DNA of 9,607 nucleotides, taken from contig CANFEI010000023.1 in assembly GCA_947445495.1 (NCBI GenBank), forward strand, positions 1 to 9,607, in the 5' to 3' direction. The position numbers and the translations under genes were made by a program. Positions 7,391 to 9,607 of the stretch are shown one piece after another. Every line of letters starts with the position of its first letter. Positions within the stretch are counted from its first letter, which is position 1. Under the pieces are notes generated by a model. That model worked only from the letters and a program-made list of their open reading frames with translations, was not told where the DNA came from and ran no database searches. This stretch comes from Alcaligenaceae bacterium. GTDB lineage: Bacteria; Pseudomonadota; Gammaproteobacteria; Burkholderiales; Burkholderiaceae.

Positions 7391-8011
7391 ATGTCAGTTT
7401 TTACATCTACCGCTTCGCATCTGCGCTCGTCTAGCCGTCGGCTGGGATGGGTGACGGCCTGCGCGCTGGCGGTTGCACTGACTGGTTGCGCGGACTCCAA
7501 CAAGCAAGCGGGGTCAGGGATTGGCGGTTACTCACTAGATTGGCGCAATGCAACAGACCCCATCGGGGCCTTTGTTAATCGCTTGAGAAATGGCTCCGGC
7601 CTGATCATCGGGGATATCAATCACCCCTTGGCGGCGCAAGCACTGACGCATCTGGGTATTCGCTACACCTGGGGTGGTAAATCGCCCGAAACGGGTTTTG
7701 ATTGCAGCGGCTTGGTTTTGTATTCTGCCCAACAGTCGCTCGGACTGAAGTTGCCGCCGCGTGCGGATGACATCGCCACATACGGCGACAGCATCAGACG
7801 CAACGACTTAGCAGTGGGTGACTTAGTATTTTTTAATACGCTTGGGACACGCTATTCGCATGTTGGGGTGTATCTGGGCCAGGACAAGTTTGTTCACTCA
7901 CCTGCCCGTGGGGGCGTGGTCCGTATCGAAGACATGAATCTCCGCTACTGGACCATGCGTTATACCGGCGCGCGCCGCCTAAGCCCTGCCACGGAAGTCG
8001 CAGCGCGCTAA
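7391..8011 (+). CDS. NlpC/P60-family lipoprotein, predicted cell-wall endopeptidase
   Basis: A secreted lipoprotein of 206 residues with a C-terminal NlpC/P60 (C40) domain. Such enzymes cut peptide cross-links or stems in peptidoglycan, usually at the D-Glu-meso-DAP bond, from an outer-membrane anchor. The N terminus has a basic RSSSRR region, a hydrophobic stretch and the lipobox LTGC, with the lipidated residue Cys33. The catalytic Cys105 is in FDCSGLV, His157 in SHVGVYLG and the third polar residue His169 in FVHSPARGG. GIRYTWGGKSPETGFDCSG is the usual domain entry. In-frame starts at 7361 (TTG) and 7382 (ATG) are possible. The ATG at 7391 gives the most normal signal peptide, but none has a good ribosome binding site, so the start is uncertain. 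It is a single-gene unit, divergent from the GlcG-family gene and convergent with DUF2325, overlapping it by 33 bases. Confidence 0.92.
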   Translation: MSVFTSTASHLRSSSRRLGWVTACALAVALTGCADSNKQAGSGIGGYSLDWRNATDPIGAFVNRLRNGSGLIIGDINHPLAAQALTHLGIRYTWGGKSPETGFDCSGLVLYSAQQSLGLKLPPRADDIATYGDSIRRNDLAVGDLVFFNTLGTRYSHVGVYLGQDKFVHSPARGGVVRIEDMNLRYWTMRYTGARRLSPATEVAAR

Positions 8012-8314
8012 CCCGCACAACCCACACTGCTCTAAAGCCTGCTGCATCGCGCATACAGAACGCCTGCAGGCAACCACTTTTATACCTGAACGTTGTGCAG
8101 CATTTCTGAATGTTTTCATGACGTTATGGCCAAGAAAGTCTGTTAGCAGGATCACGATTTGTGTCCCAGTGGGCAGTTGCAACGTCTTCTTTTGATGCGA
8201 GGGGTCCCGCCCACTGATGTGATGGGTGATCGCGATATTGTGATCACGCAGCAGGTTGGGAATGTTGCCGAGCCGATCGGCCCCGACGATTACTGCGCTG
8301 ATAGTGGGAATCAT
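7979..8314 (-). CDS. DUF2325 protein, cysteine-rich, predicted Fur-regulated
   Basis: A 111-residue cytoplasmic protein that I recognise as DUF2325, whose function is unknown. It starts with a beta-strand and glycine motif, ISAVIVGADRLGNIPNLL (5-22), resembling a nucleotide- or dinucleotide-binding loop. HHISGRDPSHQKK (31-43) and LLTDFLGHNVMK (56-67) follow, then VVACRRSVCAM (80-90). Cysteines 83, 88, 97, 100 and 105 fall in the last 29 residues, including C-x2-C-x4-C. That could be a metal or Fe-S site, although the tail after residue 96 may be specific to this organism. The ATG at 8314 is supported by a CAGGAG site. Two Fur-box-like palindromes lie upstream, the nearer one over a candidate promoter, so iron-dependent repression is predicted. 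The 3' end overlaps the convergent NlpC/P60 gene by 33 bases. Confidence 0.85.
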   Translation of the reverse strand: MIPTISAVIVGADRLGNIPNLLRDHNIAITHHISGRDPSHQKKTLQLPTGTQIVILLTDFLGHNVMKTFRNAAQRSGIKVVACRRSVCAMQQALEQCGLCGLARCDFRGRA

Positions 8315-8346
8315 GTCTGCTCCTGATTTGAAAAGGTACAGACCAA

Positions 8347-8374
8347 ATGATAATGATTCTCATTTAAATAGCAA
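8347..8374 (-). promoter_or_regulatory. Candidate sigma-70 promoter for the DUF2325 gene
   Basis: On the minus strand TTGCTA (8374-8369, four of six matches to the -35 consensus) is followed after 16 bases by TATCAT (8352-8347, five of six matches to the -10). Transcription would start near 8340, giving a leader of about 26 bases that contains the ribosome binding site. The -10 and most of the spacer are covered by the Fur-box-like site at 8348-8362, as in a typical Fur-repressed promoter. Confidence 0.55.
8348..8362. promoter_or_regulatory. Fur box 1 (strong match)
   Basis: TGATAAT-G-ATTCTCA matches the Fur 7-1-7 palindrome TGATAAT-N-ATTATCA at 13 of 14 arm positions. The outer bases extend the symmetry as AAATGA (8345-8350) and TCATTT (8360-8365). 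It overlaps the candidate -10 of the DUF2325 gene, so iron-loaded Fur would be expected to block transcription. Confidence 0.78.
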
Positions 8375-8380
8375 GCGTAA

Positions 8381-8395
8381 TGATACCTATTCTCA
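8381..8395. promoter_or_regulatory. Fur box 2 (weaker match) overlapping the cysB stop codon
   Basis: TGATACC-T-ATTCTCA matches the Fur 7-1-7 palindrome at 11 of 14 arm positions and is flanked by AATGA (8379-8383) and TCATT (8393-8397). Its centre is 33 bases, about three helical turns, upstream of box 1 relative to the DUF2325 gene. The cysB stop codon lies at 8393-8395, inside the site. Confidence 0.6.
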
Positions 8396-9331
8396 TTTTT
8401 TCTCGACTAACTCCCGAATCCGATCCGCATCGAGCTCCGGTGTCAGCATGGAAATAAAGGCGTAGACGTAATCACGTAAAAACACGCCAGACTTCAACGC
8501 AATGCGCGTGGTTTGTTCGCCAAAAAGATGGCCCGCCGGGATACAGACCAAATTGGTATCGCGCTGCGGCTCATAGGCCATCCCGGCAATGATTCCGATT
8601 CCCAGGCCCACATCGACGTAGGTCTTAATAACATCGGCATCAACTGCTTCAAGAACGATATCTGGCCGCAGACCTTGTGCCTCAAACGCACGATCAACCG
8701 AGCCCCGCCCCGAGAACGCACGATCATACGTAATGACGGGGTAACTGGCTAAATGCTCAAGCGTGAGCACAAAATTCTTTTTACGCGACAGCGCAACGAG
8801 CGGATGCTCGGGCCGCACCACCACCGAATGCGACCAGCTATAGCACGGCAAGGTCGTCAACCCAGGCGTCAAGGCAAGCGATTCCGTTGCAATCGCCAGA
8901 TCTGCTTGGCCATTGAGCACCATCTCTGCGAGCTGCGGTGGACTGCCCTCTGCAAGCGAGAGATGCACCTTCGGAAAGTGGCGTCGAAAGCCAGGAATAA
9001 TTTTGGGCAAGACATAGCGCGCCTGCGTATGCGTACAAGCAATGACGAGACTGCCTTCATCGCGCCGCGCGAACTCATCGCTCACTTTTTTGAGGTTATC
9101 GATCTCGCACATAATGCGTTCAACCACCACGGCCACTGAGCGACCGGGCTTGGTCAGGCCTTTTATGCGCTTGCCGTGGCGCTCAAAAATCTGCACACCA
9201 AGCTCATCCTCGAACTCGAGAATTGCTTTGGACACGCCAGGCTGGGACGTAAACAGCGAACGTGCGGCCTCGGTTAGATTAAAGTCGCGTCGAATGGTCT
9301 CGCGGATAAAACGAAATTGCTGCAAATTCAT
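8393..9331 (-). CDS. cysB: CysB-type LysR-family transcriptional regulator
   Basis: A 312-residue LysR-family regulator of the CysB/Cbl branch (enteric CysB is 324). In enterics CysB activates sulfate uptake and cysteine synthesis genes in response to N- or O-acetylserine and is opposed by sulfide. The winged helix-turn-helix is at about 17-62 (NLTEAARSLFTSQPGVSKAI), and FERHGKRIKGLT follows as in CysB proteins. In the effector domain Thr100, Thr102, Gln103, Thr149, Trp166 and Thr201 correspond to the anion-binding pocket described for enteric CysB, as I recall it. VDVGLGIGIIAGMAYE at 239-254 is conserved. The start has a GGGGAGAG site five bases upstream. It is divergent from pepA. The DUF2325 gene follows on the same strand after 78 bases that hold its own Fur-boxed promoter, so read-through from cysB is possible but not required. 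Confidence 0.92.
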   Translation of the reverse strand: MNLQQFRFIRETIRRDFNLTEAARSLFTSQPGVSKAILEFEDELGVQIFERHGKRIKGLTKPGRSVAVVVERIMCEIDNLKKVSDEFARRDEGSLVIACTHTQARYVLPKIIPGFRRHFPKVHLSLAEGSPPQLAEMVLNGQADLAIATESLALTPGLTTLPCYSWSHSVVVRPEHPLVALSRKKNFVLTLEHLASYPVITYDRAFSGRGSVDRAFEAQGLRPDIVLEAVDADVIKTYVDVGLGIGIIAGMAYEPQRDTNLVCIPAGHLFGEQTTRIALKSGVFLRDYVYAFISMLTPELDADRIRELVEKK

Positions 9332-9459
9332 ATGATCTCTCCCCTGACCACGATTATAAGTAATAAAGGGAATATCCTACATAACAAATTCGTATAAACT
9401 TAATCCCTGAAATTCTTAGCATCGGTCCCCTATAGATTCATACGCATAGGCGTTCAACA

Positions 9460-9477
9460 TGCGTGATAATTCACGCA
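9460..9477. promoter_or_regulatory. Perfect 7-4-7 palindrome in the cysB-pepA divergent spacer
   Basis: TGCGTGA-TAAT-TCACGCA is a perfect inverted repeat in the 188-base spacer between cysB and pepA, ending 42 bases before the pepA ATG. ACGCAT at 9442-9447 is also complementary to ATGCGT at 9459-9464, so two mutually exclusive hairpins are possible if the region is transcribed. It may be an operator for pepA or cysB; no T tract follows. A TATAAT hexamer for cysB lies at 9358-9353 on the minus strand but lacks a good -35. Confidence 0.45.
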
Positions 9478-9519
9478 GACAATATTTACTTACTTTTCAC
9501 CTTCTCACAGGTTTGCCAC

Positions 9520-9607
9520 ATGGAATTCAGCACCCACGCATCGGTTTCACCCCATCAACATAAAACCGCTGCGCTCGCGGTCGGAGTTTTTAAGGACGGC
9601 ATCTTAA
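9520..9607 (+). CDS. pepA: Leucyl aminopeptidase, N-terminal fragment cut by the window edge
   Basis: Only the first 29 codons are visible. The segment HKTAALAVGVFKDGIL resembles the start of betaproteobacterial PepA proteins, where a strand of the form A-L-AVGVF-DG-L begins the N-terminal domain of this M17 zinc or manganese aminopeptidase. The catalytic C-terminal domain lies outside the window, so the assignment rests on recognition of the N terminus and is not proven by active-site residues. The ATG at 9520 is preceded by a weak CAGG site. It is transcribed divergently from cysB, and an 18-base palindrome lies 42 bases upstream. Confidence 0.72.
   Translation, partial: MEFSTHASVSPHQHKTAALAVGVFKDGIL

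Noticed and set aside
8753..9139. A 128-codon open frame on the plus strand opposite cysB
   Set aside because: Shadow of the CysB coding frame; rich in His and Arg with no coherent domain.
9353..9358. Perfect TATAAT hexamer upstream of cysB on the minus strand
   Set aside because: No acceptable -35 lies 15-19 bases away and the implied start would leave a leader of only about 15 bases; not called as a promoter.

Overview
The window looks like a chromosomal segment of a betaproteobacterium in the Burkholderiales, possibly Alcaligenaceae. This rests on overall protein character: the CysB-type regulator, the DUF2325 protein, the start of a leucyl aminopeptidase (PepA), and moderate-to-high GC with AT-rich intergenic spacers. 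The family-level guess is an impression and was not tested by a search. There is no tRNA, rRNA, insertion sequence, CRISPR array or phage gene, and no stretch over 200 bases without a gene.

Layout, left to right. (1) Bases 2-2448, plus strand: the 3' two thirds of an electron-transfer-flavoprotein:ubiquinone oxidoreductase, a small cupin and an HSL-type alpha/beta hydrolase, separated by about 30 bases each and probably co-transcribed. (2) Bases 2421-4586, minus strand: a four-helix CopD-like membrane protein, a short-chain dehydrogenase and a fumarylacetoacetate-hydrolase-family enzyme, with gaps of 37 and 50 bases. The last gene converges on, and overlaps, the esterase. (3) Bases 4711-7203, minus strand: a GlcG/HbpS-family protein followed by acetyl-CoA synthetase (acs) and a clear Rho-independent terminator. 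(4) Bases 7391-8011, plus strand: an NlpC/P60 cell-wall hydrolase made as a lipoprotein. (5) Bases 7979-9331, minus strand: a CysB-type LysR regulator, then a DUF2325 protein whose promoter region carries two Fur-box-like palindromes. (6) From 9520, plus strand: the first 29 codons of pepA, divergent from cysB.

Much of the window is central carbon and electron metabolism. ETF-QO feeds electrons from acyl-CoA and related dehydrogenases to the quinone pool, Acs activates acetate, and the SDR/FAH pair could oxidise and then cleave a keto acid. The most interesting signal is regulatory. Between cysB and the DUF2325 gene, a 15-base site (8348-8362) matches the symmetric Fur 7-1-7 consensus at all but one arm position and lies over a plausible promoter. 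A weaker copy is centred 33 bases upstream and overlaps the cysB stop codon. This predicts iron-repressed expression of a small, cysteine-rich protein of unknown function. Most other genes are recognisable housekeeping or accessory-metabolism genes.
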